Shown here piece by piece: positions 23,334 through 35,264 of a DNA stretch of 64,000 nt. The notes under the pieces were generated by a model that ran no database searches, was not told the origin of the DNA, and saw only the letters and a list, made by a program, of their open reading frames with translations. The stretch comes from Cryphonectria parasitica EP155 (taxonomy: Eukaryota > Ascomycota > Sordariomycetes > Diaporthales > Cryphonectriaceae): positions 1,798,001 to 1,862,000 of the forward strand of contig NW_024468909.1 of NCBI RefSeq assembly GCF_011745365.1. The letters run 5' to 3'. The translations under genes and the position numbers were made by a program. Position 1 is the first letter of the stretch. Each line of letters opens with the position of its first letter.

Positions 23334-26300
23334 ATGGCTTCCTACGGCCAACCCCCCGCGGCCGCGGTCTCACGACATGGCCAACCCGTGTCCTATGGTG
23401 CCCCGGCTGTGCCCATCATAGCGGGCGGCCCAGCAGCGCCCGCCGGCACTTTCTCTCCGGGCACCAAGATCCAGGTGGGCAGCCATCGCGTGGTGATCCA
23501 GAAGTACCTGTCCGAGGGCGGCTTCGCCCACGTCTACCTAGTCAAGATGCCCAAGCCCATCGACGGCACCGACATCGCCGTGCTCAAGCGCGTGGCCGTT
23601 CCGGACAAGGAGGCTCTCAAGGGCATGCGCACCGAGGTCGAGACGATGAAGAGGCTGAAGGGCCACCGCCCCATCGTCACGTATATCGATTCCCACGCCT
23701 CGGAGCTCAGGGGCGGCGGCTACGAGGTGTTTCTGCTGATGGAATACTGCAACGGGGGAGGACTGATCGACTTTATGAACACGAGGCTACAGCATCGATT
23801 GACGGAGCCCGAGATCCTCCAGATCTTCACAGACGTCACTGAAGGTGTTGCCTGCATGCACTACCTGAAACCACCGCTGCTACATCGAGACCTGAAGGTG
23901 GAGAACGTCCTGATTACAACAACTGGCTCAAAAAAGAAGTTCAAGCTGTGCGATTTTGGCTCTGCTGCAGTCCCCAGACCTGCCCCAACAACAGTGATTG
24001 AGTGCCGGCTGGTGGAGGAAGATGTTCAGAAGCACACAACCATGCAGTACAGAAGTCCGGAGATGATTGATGTATACCGAAAGCAACCTATCGATGAGAA
24101 GTCAGACATATGGGCCCTGGGGGTTCTGCTGTACAAGCTGTGCTACTACACAACACCTTTTGAGGACCAGGGCCAGCTGGCAATCCTCAATGCAAGCTAC
24201 AGGTTCCCGAGTTATCCAGTCTTCTCAGACAGGTTAAAAAAGCTGATAGGTAAGTTTCCAGTGGGAGGTGGCTATCTTGTGTCCCAGGCTGACAGTAGCA
24301 TACGTAGCATCTATGTTGAAGGAGCACCCGCAGTCCAGACCAAATATCTATCAAGTGCTTCGAGAGTCCTGTGCTATGCAGGGCCGTGAGATTCCCATCA
24401 AAGATGTATGCTTCTTCACTATTTGGAGTCTTTAGCGCAACCTCCCAAGCTGATGATGATGGTATTTGCGCAGATATACACTGGCAGGTCGCAATCAGAC
24501 TCCCAACGTCGAGAAGCACCGCCACCACAAGCCACCTCGAATGCTTCCACTCCTGCGGTTGGGGCCGTCTTCTCCCCACCGACCCAACACGAACAAGTAA
24601 TTCCTGAGATTGCGCCCATGAGGAGGGGCCGTTTACCAGCCGCAGGACCACAGGCTAGTCATGCGACAAAACCAAGTCCTTCACCGAAGCCCGTCACAAA
24701 TGGGGATCCTTTTGCCGCACTCGACTCCAATGCTGGTGCAAAGGCGGCCGATGAGTTGTCATCGAGATTCCCGACGCTCGATCAATTTTCCATCCTGCAC
24801 GAGAAGGGTATCAAATTCGACTTTGACGATACCACCTCGCCTGTCGTTGCTGGGAACGAGGCGCCCGACAAGACTTCAGACAATGCCTTTAATATCACGC
24901 AAGGTCTGCCAATTGTTGAAGGAGAAGCGCCTCGTGTGATACCAGCAGCCCCTTCGGCATCATCAGAGAAGACGGCAGCACAGTCGCCACCAAAGGCTGG
25001 ATCGGGGCTACTGAAGTCGTCCGAGATGAGCCGCGCGTCCGAGATCATCATGAGCACCCCTGAACTGCAGGCCATTTCCTCGGGTTCTGCCCAGGTGTTC
25101 CAGCCGTCGCCCACACGACCTACGATGGTATCGACGGGGACCATGACCACGCCGCCCATGGAACGGCAAAACTCGAGGACGCCGTCACAATATCAGCTCT
25201 ATCGTTTCCCCGATCGGCATAGCCGATCGTCAAGCCTCACAAGAACGCAAGAGGCGAGCTTGCCAACTCGCAAAGAATCTCCCAAAATCCGTCCAAGCGC
25301 CTCTTTTCTCGGCCACGTACGGCACGCATCCTCCTCGGCAAGGCCCTCCCTCGAGGGCGGCCGTCCGAGCATGGAAAACCTCGGAGAGCCACTGAGCAAG
25401 TCGGCATCCATGTCGGGACGTCCTCGCCCAGTCAGCACTTACCTAGAGTCGAATTTGGACTTTTTGCGTGAGCGGGAGAGCATCCCGAAGCCGCTCGCGT
25501 CTCCGGCACTGCCTTCGCCGAGTCTGCTTCCAACAGACAAGGAAGTGCCCCCAAGCCTGCTGAACGAGACCGACGAGACCAATATCGAGTCCAATGTGGA
25601 TTTCCTCCGCTCGATGGAAGACTCCAAGCCGAGGAAAAGTGAGGAAGGCAAGCGAACTAGTCTTTCGTCTTTGGGAAAGAAGTCGTCCTCGATACTCGCT
25701 AGCAAATTCGGTGACGCGTTCAAACGTTTTGAGTCCAGTCAACCTGCGCCGCCACCACTGCGGACACCATCACCTTCAAGAGCATTTGAGCGCAAGGACC
25801 TGACGCCCATCGCGGGCTCTGAAGCTACAGACGGACGAAGTGATGACGGCCGTGCGCTCGACGAGACAGACACGATGACGCCGGAGATGCGCCGCGAAAT
25901 GGAGAGGCAGCAGTTGGCAGACGAGGAAAAGCGAGTTGCCGTGGCGCAGGCCGAATACCGAGCGCGAGTAGCCGCGCGTGGGGAGGGTGGAAGGCCAACG
26001 CCCCCTCCCGTCGTCGGCTCATCACGAGCTGCTGCGATTCAGAACAAAGTGCAGAGCCTGCTGGACGAGAATACCCGCTCGTCAACGAACGTCAAGAGGA
26101 CCGCAGAAGGCTACGGGCAATACACGGCTCCCTCCAGCGCGCCGACGCAGGCTGTCAATTCGAAACCTGATATACCGCGCAAACCTGTGGTCGGGGACCG
26201 GAGCTCTGTGCTTCCGCCTCGAAAAACTCCCGGCTCTGGCTCTGCATCTCTCAACAGGGTGTCGAGCATGTCCCCCAAACCAACCAATTTCTCACGACCA

Positions 26301-26591
26301 CCAGTGCCGCCTAAAGACATCAAGCCAATGGCCCCACCGAAACCGAACCACCTCAACAAGACGCCCACAAGCGGCTCGAGCGGCTCGGCCAACACGAGCG
26401 GCATGCGGCAGACTGGTCGTCTCGAGGTGTTGGTAGCGGCAGATCTCCCGGGCCAGCCCACTCTAGACATGAGCCAACAGGAAAAGGACGACTATCTCCA
26501 AGACTTCTCAAAAAGATTTCCTAGCCTGTCATCTATTGAGATGGTCGAGCGGGACCTCGCGGCCGAGGAGAGCACCAAGCCCGGCAGGTAG
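23334..26591 (+). CDS. Serine/threonine kinase, NAK/Ark1-Prk1 family
   Basis: Three exons, 23334-24249, 24308-24405 and 24474-26591 (introns 58 and 68 nt), give 1043 residues. Members such as yeast Ark1/Prk1 and animal AAK1 phosphorylate endocytic adaptors and control actin-patch turnover. The kinase domain spans about 50-330: glycine loop LSEGGFAHVYLVK (59-71), catalytic lysine K85 in AVLK, HRDLKVEN (184-191, D186), DFG at 207-209 and RSPEM (240-244). Both introns fall at or near the C-lobe end; splicing restores KKLIASMLKEHPQSRP. The remaining 700 residues are disordered and proline/serine-rich with repeated DPFAALDS-, SNVDFLR- and PPRK-type short motifs expected to bind endocytic or SH3 partners, and end with a conserved-looking SKRFPSLSSIEMVERDL. 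All catalytic residues are present. Confidence 0.92.
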
Positions 26592-27680
26592 GGTGTGCCC
26601 TGGACTTGGTCTCCAGGCAGGTTCACGAGGTTGCACCGACTCTGGGAGAGACGGTCCAGTACTGGCTGGGGCCGCGGGTTCCGTCTGAGTGATGAGGCTG
26701 ATGGGAGTGGTGATTCCCAGTTGAGAGGGGGGAGCTCTGGAGGTCTGTAAATAATTGTGAAGTCGTGTCGCAACATCACGCCCCTCACGCTAGATCTGTA
26801 CCGTGAACCGGAAGTAGAAGTGGGGTGGAAACGGCCAAGATTGCGCTTGCGGGCGCATGAAGCGATGAAGCCAGAAGAGGTAGCCAGCGCGGACTTTGAG
26901 TGGCAAGATGGACATGTACGTGTGCATGGTAAGACTCCATGGATAGCCACTAGGAATGAAAGCATGTTCAACCTCAATCATGTATACTTTACCCGCTCCA
27001 GCGAGGTCTGGGGTTTTGAAGGTTATAGAAGAGCGATTTTATATTAAATGAAAAAGAAAAGGCCCAGTTTCCACTTGTGCCTACTGGAATACACACATAT
27101 GTCTTTAGAAAAAGAGGAACCTTCGTATCATCAAGGGAAAAGAAATGAACGATTCACTTGTGGTTCTTCCATCATCGCTATGTGGGGATTTGCCTATTTC
27201 GCAACGTACAAAAGAAGCCATGCTAAGCCGGGGGTGTTGACGCTACCTACCAGGCCCGGTCCGGAGTCGGCCGGCCGGAGGAGACGATAAGCAGGGTATG
27301 GATCACCACCTTGAAGAACAGAACGATTGGTCATATTGTCTTTTTGCTTTTATCACAGTATCTTTCAACGCATCTGCGCATTCTTTAGTCTCTATTACTA
27401 TATCTCAGCCTAATCGGCACACGCAGTAGCAGGTCTGGCACGAATTCCCTACCATCTTCCTTCACTATCATTCACAGCATCCATCCACTCTGAATCGCGG
27501 GGCCCATCCTCGAGTGCTTTGTGGTGATGATAGGTAGCGAGCAAAGAAACATTTGCTGGGAGGAGATTGACTGGCCACGGAACAACAACAGTCAACGTCA
27601 CGGCACCTCGAGCTCCGTTATAGAGGTTTAGCCCCTTTCACAAATCACCATCTTGCCCAGGTGCTTCCTCCTGTCTCACA
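26592..27680. other. Intergenic region, kinase 3' side and P450 promoter
   Basis: No supported gene. Short frames only; from about 27,300 C/T-rich DNA leads into the P450 start. Confidence 0.6.
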
Positions 27681-29129
27681 ATGCTACTCCTCTCACCGGT
27701 ATTCCTCTTCCCCTCCCTCCTTCTCCTCGTCATCCTCACTCTCGTCCGCCGTCTTCGATCCCCGTTAGCCCGTCTACCTGGGCCGCGATACTCTCTCTTC
27801 ACATCCCTCCTCATCAAATGGGCCGAGTTCCACGCCCAGCGCACACGGTTCGTGCATGATCTGCACCTTCGCTACGGCCCCGTGGTGCGCATCGCGCCCA
27901 ACGAGGTCAGCTTCAGCTCGGCCGCCGCGGTCAAGGAGATCTACTGCTCCGGCGGCAGCGGCTACGACAAAACGGAGTTCTACAACCTGTTCACCGTCTA
28001 TGGGCGGCGGACCATGTTCTCGACGCTCAACAAGGATGCCCATGCCCGACGGAAGCGGGCCCTGGCAGACAGGTATGCGAACAGCAACGTGACGCGGGGC
28101 GAGAGTATCGAGGGGATCGAGGAGCGCGGCAGGCGGTTCGTACACCGGGTAGAGGGGTCCCGCGGCGACGAGGTGGATATTTACACCGCCCTGCACGCCT
28201 ATGCATTCGACTGCGCCTCGCATCACATCTTCCATCCCCTCGGCGCGGACTCGTTGCGCCAGGGCAAAGACGAGGAGATCATGCTCGAGGTCACGTCGGA
28301 TTCTTCCCTGCAGAACCGTCTGGTCAGGTACTACTCCCCGACCCTGCACAGCATCATCAGCTCCGTCCTCAACCTCATCGCCCCGCCGAGGGACACGCCG
28401 CTGGCCGACAACTTCGTCCTGGACGCTACAGACAAGGGCTCCGAGGCGCGGCCGTTTACCCTGATGAGCAGGCTGAGCGACAAGGCTTGGGATCTGGAGA
28501 GCACGACTGTCGCGGCTGAGTGTCTGGACCACATGGTCGCCGGCATCGACACCACTGGTGACGCCCTCTGTTTTCTGATGTGGGAGCTGTCACAGCCTAG
28601 ATCCTCGGGCTTCCAGGACAAGATGCGCGCGGAGCTGCGCGCCAGGGGACAGAGCGAGAGCTGGGATAAACTGTCGTATCTGGATGCGGTGGTGATGGAA
28701 GGTCTTCGATGTTATCCCGCCATCCCAATGTCACTCCCTCGATACGTGCCAGCCGGTGGGAGGACGATCGATGGGTACTTCATCCCAGAGCACACCATCG
28801 TCAGCTCGCAGGCCTACTCGGTCCACCGTATAGATGAGACCGTTTTTCCCGAGCCTGACAAATTCAACCCTGAGAGATGGCTTGCGGACGACGGTAAAGA
28901 CGCTGTGAGAAAAAGGGCGTTCTTCGCGTTCGCAAACGGCGGACGGGGCTGTGTTGGCAAGCATCTCGCGCTGGCGGAGATGAAGATCCTGCTGAGGGAT
29001 GTTTACTCGCGGTACAGCACTGTGCCGGGCCAGGGCATGAGGCAGGAGATGATGGAGATGGAGGACACGTTGATCTCAGCTAGGCCAAAGGCCCAGAGAT
29101 GCCTTATGCGGTTCGTTGCAGATGAATGA
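27681..29129 (+). CDS. Cytochrome P450 monooxygenase
   Basis: Intronless, 482 residues, a little short of the usual 500-530 but with every core motif. An N-terminal membrane anchor (about residues 5-24) and a proline hinge (LPGPRYSLF) place it in the ER membrane. The I-helix oxygen-binding motif is AGIDTTGD, the K-helix ExxR is EGLR, the PERF-like motif is NPERW, and the heme loop is FANGGRGCVG with the ligand C424. KTEFYNLF and YGRRTMFSTLNKDAHARRKR match a group of fungal P450s seen near secondary-metabolite or catabolic genes, but no biosynthetic backbone or reductase is nearby. GC-rich compared with its flanks and lacking introns, unlike most fungal P450s; an origin by transfer or retroposition is possible but not shown. 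Substrate unknown. Confidence 0.93.
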   Translation: MLLLSPVFLFPSLLLLVILTLVRRLRSPLARLPGPRYSLFTSLLIKWAEFHAQRTRFVHDLHLRYGPVVRIAPNEVSFSSAAAVKEIYCSGGSGYDKTEFYNLFTVYGRRTMFSTLNKDAHARRKRALADRYANSNVTRGESIEGIEERGRRFVHRVEGSRGDEVDIYTALHAYAFDCASHHIFHPLGADSLRQGKDEEIMLEVTSDSSLQNRLVRYYSPTLHSIISSVLNLIAPPRDTPLADNFVLDATDKGSEARPFTLMSRLSDKAWDLESTTVAAECLDHMVAGIDTTGDALCFLMWELSQPRSSGFQDKMRAELRARGQSESWDKLSYLDAVVMEGLRCYPAIPMSLPRYVPAGGRTIDGYFIPEHTIVSSQAYSVHRIDETVFPEPDKFNPERWLADDGKDAVRKRAFFAFANGGRGCVGKHLALAEMKILLRDVYSRYSTVPGQGMRQEMMEMEDTLISARPKAQRCLMRFVADE

Positions 29130-30596
29130 ATGGGAGGGGCGAAGGATTACTACGGCTTGTGCTGGGTTGGGTTCAGATGGACTGGGCTCCTGCCATCTAC
29201 AAATTGATCCAAAATATCAATCCTCCACCCTTCCTACCTTCCTTTTATAGATCACAGCCATGACTCAATAAAATCTTGAGGAGACACATCAAGCTATTGC
29301 TGCGCTTGTGGTCGTTCAAATTCAGCTATGAGTTTCTTAATGGACAGCCATGACACACAGAAAAGAAAAGGGGAAAAGGGTCAGGCTCCTTCTAAGCCGT
29401 TGTGACTAGGCATAAACTAACGACACTTGCCATTGAGTGAAGACATACAAAGTACTCGGTAGTGCATGTGACTAATTGTAGCCTGCGATTGTGCTAAGGT
29501 GGCAATGGATGACACCTGAACAGTCATGGTACTATGTACAGTGTGAGGTGAGTCGTTTAGCTAAGCCTCATCACTGCATCGTGGGCACAGTTGCTGCCTT
29601 CAGTGGCTGGGCTTAGTGGCTGGGCCCTATTGGACAAGGCAGGGCCACCACAGTACAGACAGACAGAGTGCGATCTGGTGGGCCGCTCCTAAAGCTTTTT
29701 TTTCTACCAGAGCCCCATTTTTCTGGCACTTGACTCCGAATCCTTTTTCCTTACCTCCTCTTTCAACTCCATCTCTTCCCAAAAACCCACACCACAACTA
29801 CTCAACCCACCATTCTTCCCACCTGCGTTGGAAATTTTTTCCCCCCATCAAGTCATCACCTCTGCTAAACAATTACATTCAAGGTTTTGTACTGAAATCC
29901 ACTCGTGGCGCTGTGGCCCTCTTGCGACTGCCAAAAAAACAATCGACGCGCGCCTCTTAGACACTCAATACTCAAATCGAGCCCCGCCACATCCGAAGCA
30001 GCAACTTTGCCCGAAACCTCATCCTCAAAACCATCAACCCAGCGTTTCCAACCTGTTAATTCTATCTTCTCGACATTGTCGACTGCAACAGCAACGATTC
30101 TACATCGGGCTTGTTGTCACTCTCGATCCCCCTGAAGGACCAAACAACCACCGTTCGATACAGGACACAGAAGCTGTTTATGTATCAGCACGACAAAATT
30201 CCCGTCCACCGACACTCCGACCCTCCCCTTGAGCTACAGCTCTTTCGTAATCCACGAAAGCCTTGTAGCCCCAACCTCAGTCCAGACGGTTGAAACCACA
30301 AATCACCAACAACAAGCACCTCGACGCTTTCATGCCTGCCCAGCAGCCGAACATACAGGTCCCCCTCATGTTGAACTTCAGTACAGTTCAGCATTAACCA
30401 TCCGGCCCCGTTCCGCCTCTATCTCCGTCCTCGCGCCTCAGAGCCCCATGTCCAGTCACTCAACACAAGTCCAGTAACTTGTGTCACGCACCACCTCCTT
30501 CATCGCCTCAGCAGCCCGAGCACAAACGTCTCTCTTCGTCCACAGACCAATACCGACAGCCTTACATAGCGGCTGTCCACCAGCAAATCTGCAAGC
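29130..30596. other. Intergenic region and pyrimidine-rich leader of eIF5
   Basis: About 29,700-30,596 is strongly C- and A-rich on the plus strand, typical of a highly expressed fungal housekeeping promoter and leader. Several ATGs with short frames lie within it (for instance at 30,330 and 30,368) and would act as upstream ORFs if they are in the transcript. A leader intron cannot be excluded. Confidence 0.5.
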
Positions 30597-31975
30597 ATGG
30601 CTGCTCTCATCAACGTTCGTCGCGATGTCAGCGACAGCTTCTATCGCTACAAGATGGAGCGCCTCCAGACCAAGGTCGAAGGCAAGGGCAACGGTATCAA
30701 GACCGTCGTCGTCAACTTGACCAGCGTCGCCCAGTCGCTCGATCGTCCCGGCGCCTACCTGATCAAGTTCTTCGGCTTCGAGCTCGGCGCTCAGACCAAC
30801 ATTGACCCCAAGGATGACCGTTGGATCATCAATGGTGCTCACGAGTCGGCCAAGCTCCAGGATCTCCTCGACATCTTCATCAAGAAGTTTGTTCTGTGTC
30901 AGAAGTGCAAGAATCCCGAGACCAAAGTCGACATCAAGGACGGCATCATCGAGCTCGACTGCAAGGCCTGCGGTGTCCACTCCTCCGTGGACCTGCGTCA
31001 CAAGCTGAGCGGTTTCATCATCAAGAACCAGGCGACAGCCAAGAAGAACAAGAAGGACAAGGCCGAGCGCAAGGCCGCCCGCAAGGCCAAGCAGAACGGC
31101 CAGGCCAATGGCAAAGGCAGTGACGACGACGACAAGTCCGATCACTCCGCTGACAAGGACAATGGTGACAGCGGCAGTGCCAACGGTGACGCCAACGGCG
31201 ATATTGCTAGTGACGATGATGCTCTCACCCGCAAGATCAAGGCCGAGGCTCAGGAAATCAAGAGCACTGATGTCGTCAAGGATGATGATTGGGCCGTCGA
31301 CATGAGTGAGGAGGCCGTCAAGGCCCGCCAGCAGAACCTGCCCGGCGAGTTCAAGCAGAAGCTTGTCATTAACGGCGACGACGAGGATGAAGATGGCGAG
31401 GGTGGTGGCAACACCGTCTACGACCAGCTGGGCGACTGGATCCAGGAGCAGGTTGAGGAGAAGGGAAGTGTTGACAAGGTTGATGGTGTTGATGTCTACG
31501 TCAAGGCCAAGGAGCTGGGCATCGAGACAAAGCATCGCACTGTCCAGGTGCTCGTCCTGACCCTCTTTAACGAGAACATCCTTGTCCAGATCCCCAAGCG
31601 TGCCGCTCTGCTGACCAAGGTGCGTATCTGAAACCCCCGGCAGACGAACTGTTGAGTGCAATTTCGACTAACAAAAGATGGTAGATCATTGGCGAATCTG
31701 AGCGTCACCAGAAGGCTCTGCTCGGTGGTACTGAGCGCCTCATCGGTGATCGCATGAAGGAGACACCCGAGTTTCTCGAGAAGCTCGTCAAGATTCTGAT
31801 GCTCTACTACCAGCACGACCTTGCCTCTGAGGAAGTCCTGCAGAAGTGGGGAAGCAAGGCGAGCAAGAAGTATGTCGACCTGTCTACTTCTCGCAAGATC
31901 CGCAAGGCTGCTGAGCCCTTCATGAAGTGGCTGGAGGAGGCTGAGGATGATGAGTCTGACGACGACGATGAGTGA
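30597..31975 (+). CDS. TIF5: Eukaryotic translation initiation factor 5 (eIF5)
   Basis: Exon 1 is 30597-31619 and exon 2 is 31685-31975; the 65-nt intron has donor GTGCGT, branch CTAAC and acceptor GTAG, and splicing gives [13 protein letters not shown]. The product is 437 residues. eIF5 is the GTPase-activating protein for eIF2 in the 43S complex and an assembly hub through its C-terminal W2/HEAT domain. The N-terminus carries the arginine finger in FYRYKM (R17), then [13 protein letters not shown] and [13 protein letters not shown]4 zinc ribbon uses C101, C104, C122 and C125. A lysine-rich and then acidic linker precedes the W2 domain, which ends [16 protein letters not shown], the acidic tail that contacts eIF2-beta and eIF3. 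Complete and intact. Confidence 0.97.
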
Positions 31976-33686
31976 AAGCCGGATTGTCCGAAGGGGTGTA
32001 CCGGTCAAGGTCGGATTTCAAAACATTTCGTTTGACTGCATTTTTCTTACCCCCTACATCCTCTTGTATTGATTGTGTTTGCTTTGCGCTTCCCACCCCC
32101 AGATTGTCGTAACTGTGGTGAGGTGTCAAATGTTTTCATTCTGCTTTGTTTCTTTTTGGTCGCAGAAAAGTTCCGGCCACGGACAACACTTGGCTTCTGT
32201 GTACGATTTTAGGTAGTCTCCCATTCAATTTCACTGCTCACGAATTATTGCTGTGTGATGATCCAGTACAAAACTGCCCTATCTGACGGGACACTTTGTG
32301 ACCTCATTGTCAACCCATGCCGCACGGTTTCAATCCAAACTAGACGGGGGAACTCGGGTGCCACGTGTTTGAAGTCAGTGCACACGTCGAAAGATGTATT
32401 GTCGCTAGCTTGCCTCCCTTGGGATCCGGACCCTAAGCTCATGGTTTCCTTATTGGCACTGGCTGTGGCCAAGGAGTCGAGGGATATGGTTAGTATCAAC
32501 AACTATTTATATCACAAACCTCCTTAGTATCTAGTCATAAGATCTCCGTCTTGGTCCAGAAAGTACATGCTCTGACTTTGATGTCTTTGTAAGTTCGATG
32601 CTTTGTGCTTGTTATCTCATTGTTCTGCAATGAGGAAATGGGGGTCAGGATAGGGAGGGGGGCCTCTCGGCTCTCGCTGTTGGGGAAGGGCTGGGATAGA
32701 CATCTAAAGGAGGCCAGTGCTTTGAGTATGCAAGGGCTCATATGTGAAGAGAGCAGAACAAGGCAAGGGCTTCTTCCTTGGGAAGAGCCAATACGAGAAG
32801 GACCATACGCCAGCCAGTATGATGTCCTTTTTGTATACTCATTTGGCTTCACCCTTGTTACCTCCACATCTACATCCACAATACATACATGTCAACAAAA
32901 AGCAACTACCTAAGCGGTTGTGAAGAACAACAAGATGATGGTATCTGCCAATCAGCTACGCCCAGCCAGCCTTGACACTCCTTGAAAAGAATTGCCCGGG
33001 TTCCGTACCAAAAAATAGGGTTCCATGGTCCTAAATGGTCCGACGGGACCTAGTAGATCGCCCCCCCCCCCCCACCCCCTGTGAAGGAGCACCGCTTACG
33101 TTTGCTGCTCGTGTCGGGTCCGAAACTGGCCTGATGAGTATGGGTCGATTTTCAATTGTCATTGGCCTCCCTCCCTTCAGTTTCTCTCTGAGACAACCTG
33201 ATTTCGAGTGCGCAAGATAACCATCGAGTAGGATTGGTCATATGAACGATGGTTGGGAGACATTCATATTAACTGGAAGAGCATGAAGAGATGCCCGCAT
33301 TATTGGGCACGTTGGAAGAGGAAGGGGGGAGCACAGGATCCTCAGCGTTTGGTACTCCAGGTGAGGCGGGAAAGTAGAGAGGAAAATATTCTTCCTCGTG
33401 AATCAAACAGAAGTTGCCCAGCAACGGTAGCAACATTCCATATTTTGCTAGTACCAGAGGGCTTGGTGTGTCACTCCTCCGGCATCTTTCAGAGACGACG
33501 GAGCCGACAACGAATCCAAACCCTTCGTAAATCGTATTCAATTAAATATACCCAATGTGTATAACTTTTCTTTTCCAACCCAAAAGTAGTGCTCGCTGTT
33601 GTGCCTTCCCAAAGGCAAAAGAAAACGCTTTAAAAGAAAAAGAATGCAAGGCAAGGGAATGAAGAATCAACTACACCCATGTTCAA
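31976..33686. other. Intergenic region between convergent eIF5 and rhodopsin-domain genes
   Basis: 1.7 kb without supported genes. It includes the eIF5 3' UTR and a C-rich run (33061-33078, 13 C, then A, then more C). Since both genes point inward, no promoter is required here. Confidence 0.6.
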
Positions 33687-35264
33687 TCAAACATTTGACA
33701 CAAAAACCGTAGTCTCCAGCGTCTTGGTGATCCCATGCGGCGACAAGATAGCCTCCTCACTATCATTGTCTCTCCCTACGCCACCGCGCGAGACGGTAGA
33801 TGTGTTGCTCGTCACCTTTGCGTTATATGTCTCCTCCTTCTTGGCAAAAGTTTTGAAGGAGTCGCCCTTGTGCGAGACGGAGGTGAGAGCTATGCTGTCG
33901 TCTTGCCTTGCGTAGCCGCTCCTTGTGCCGGCAGTTCGGTTTCCGTAGTGGCTTGGGCCTTGTGGGTAGCTTGGCTCGTTGGTAGAGCCGAGGAAACGTC
34001 GGAAGATACTGGGAGGAAGACAAGATAGTTGTTAGTGTCCCGATGCAGATAAACTTCGGAAGCCTCGTTAGAAACTTACGGGCGAAGGCAAGGTAATGAG
34101 GCGGCGAGAATAGCGGTGTCGACTTCGACGCTATAGTTGAGTTTGGTCAGCCTCATGGCGAACATTCAGGTTTCGCAAGTGCCCGTCAAGAGAGAGAGAG
34201 AGAGAGAGATGTCCTCTTACTTTAACCATATGTACAGATCAGTAGACCACTCCCAGGCGCTGCCGAGGAAGACACGCAACACAGATGCGATGACGGCACT
34301 GTATAATGTCAGAGACTCCTTCTTCCTTCTTTCGGTATAGATTCTCGACGCAATTATTTCCTTTGTAGAAGCAACATACAATAGACCGAGGCTCATGATA
34401 ACCATCAAGGTCATCTTTGTCTTGCGCTTGAGCTGCAGCTTCATGATCACCCAGATGGGTAAGAGCCACGTGAAGAAATCGGTGGTAATGTTGATAGCTG
34501 TTAGGAGAGAAGGGTATAAGCATTTCATATTCTCTCAAGCAGGACAGTCATTATCGGGGGTCACGTACCAGCATTCAAGTTCCCCACGATACTCAATGTC
34601 CTGGCGCTCCAGCAAGTACCGGACACATTGCTATCCCAGTACGATCTCGTTGGTGTACACATCATAACAAAGGTAAGAATGGAGTACACCAGGTAGATCG
34701 AAATGAAAATGATAAATCCGAGCACGAGGCGCTTCAGGAACCGGGTCTGAAGAAAGCGCCTGAGGAAGAAGCCGACGGATATCTTGACCAGACATATTCC
34801 CACAACACAAAAGATTCCAATCATCATCTCGCCAAACTTGAACCTTTCCTGGTCTTCGAGAGACATCTTGTCCGCATGCTGACCACCTCCTGCTCTGACA
34901 AGCTCGACAAAAAAAGCGAACCCTAAAAGGGCGCAGCACTAAGAACTCACATTGACAAGTCAGTTTGGCCCTCCAGAAGAAGGCAAAAGGAAAAAGACGC
35001 AAAGACAATATCCTGGCACATCAATGAGGGCGTTTGGGTCGGTCTTACAAGAGCCGAAATCATAGCTGCATCGTCCCAGCCGAATGTTCTCAACAAGACC
35101 TGTCGAGCCCAACAGCGCATCAACACCACGGTACACGCCAGGGCCACGAGGGCCCCGGTTATTCCCAGCAGCTCAGCACTGTTCTGAGCGACGACAGCGG
35201 TGCTGTCATCACTTTGGACCTGGCTGTCCGTGAGTGACAGCGAGGCATTTTTACCGGAGGCCAT
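33687..35264 (-). CDS. Rhodopsin-domain integral membrane protein (SAT4-like, fungal)
   Basis: Seven exons in phase give 376 residues: 35264-35049, 34970-34951, 34894-34569, 34497-34380, 34298-34221, 34130-34080 and 34008-33687. Introns are 78, 56, 71, 81, 90 and 71 nt. This is the fungal rhodopsin-like (non-opsin) membrane family with seven spans, often called SAT4 or PTH11-like without the CFEM domain; some members are candidate receptors. Visible marks are FGWDDAAM after the second span, KISVGFFLRRF, WSARTLSIVGNLNA followed by INITTDFFTWLLPIWV, and NVEVDTAILAASLPCLRPIFRRF before a hydrophilic tail rich in Ser and Thr. Exon 2 is only 20 nt (GQTDLS) and is the least certain part. Intron 5 is made largely of a CT repeat. 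No retinal lysine is claimed. Ligand unknown. Confidence 0.82.
34190..34209. repeat. (AG)n microsatellite in an intron of the rhodopsin-domain gene
   Basis: About ten AG units on the plus strand, lying just inside the donor of the 90-nt fifth intron; on the coding strand it is a CT tract. Confidence 0.85.

Noticed and set aside
23105..23842. Long plus-strand frame over the kinase start
   Set aside because: It is another frame of the kinase's leader and first exon; the kinase motifs are in the frame starting at 23334.
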